Shown here piece after piece: positions 53,336-53,393 of a stretch of 53,393 nucleotides of DNA. Source of the stretch: Streptococcus sanguinis SK355 (lineage in GTDB: Bacteria > Bacillota > Bacilli > Lactobacillales > Streptococcaceae). The first letter of the stretch is position 1. Every line of letters begins with the position of its first letter. The position numbers and the translations under genes are program-made. The notes beneath the pieces are model-generated. The model ran no database searches, had not been told where the DNA came from, and saw only the letters and a list, made by a program, of their open reading frames with translations. Location: positions 1,467,514-1,520,906 of the forward strand of contig NZ_GL890993.1 of assembly GCF_000212855.1 (NCBI RefSeq), written 5' to 3'.

Positions 53336-53393
53336 AGCGCATCTCAATTTGCTCAGGACAACAGGATGAGCAGTGAGGAAATCAAACTAGAGG

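Overview
The window looks like a chromosomal segment of an oral streptococcus, most probably of the Streptococcus sanguinis group. This is inferred from the gene families: three tandem giant CshA-type fibril proteins with FSIRK signal peptides and LPKTG anchors, FbpA/PavA, streptococcal T-box leaders in front of trpX and pheS, a GNAT gene between pheS and pheT, and many extended -10 (TGnTATAAT) promoters.

Left end (1-2.7 kb): an accessory patch made of the 3' end of an IS200-type element with a structured right end, gene debris, a tRNA-like remnant and a terminator. Next comes an AT-rich, tightly coupled three-gene cassette at 842-2191: an ADP-ribosyltransferase-fold putative toxin, a small acidic putative antitoxin, and a SecB-like chaperone. 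I read it as a toxin-antitoxin-chaperone (TAC) system related in logic to CmdTAC, and it is the most interesting item here. A decayed HAD hydrolase follows.

Housekeeping and transport (2.7-15.1 kb): mgtE; a small conserved-looking gene and a 7-phosphogluconolactonase-type (6-phosphogluconolactonase family) propeller protein on the minus strand; a compact six-gene operon (lipoprotein, membrane-fusion protein, MacB-type ATPase and permease, OmpR-type regulator, histidine kinase) preceded by an 11-bp-phased direct repeat; an AI-2E family membrane protein with an overlapping TPR gene; acetolactate decarboxylase; an NAD(P)H/flavin oxidoreductase.

Fibril cluster (15.2-39.3 kb): three consecutive, separately terminated genes encode cell-wall-anchored proteins of 3287, 1966 and 2524 residues built from ~101-residue CshA repeats. 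Their promoters share two inverted-repeat motifs at fixed spacing. The first gene contains a higher-order repeat of exactly 1,818 bp. The third carries a recombinational deletion and a hybrid unit. The C-terminal ends of all three are near-identical, suggesting homogenisation.

Right part (39.3-53.4 kb): fbpA (minus strand) has an apparent -1 frameshift in a T7 tract just after the expected start. A tryptophan T-box controls a solitary trpX; between them lies a seven-codon ORF containing Trp. Then come an AbrB-like regulator, a two-gene ABC-2 exporter with an operator-like repeat, the T-box/pheS-GNAT-pheT locus, a DUF1722 gene, an alpha/beta hydrolase, a MetE-C-type methyltransferase with a candidate MtaR box, a GNAT, and a lipoprotein whose leader carries a CopY-type box.
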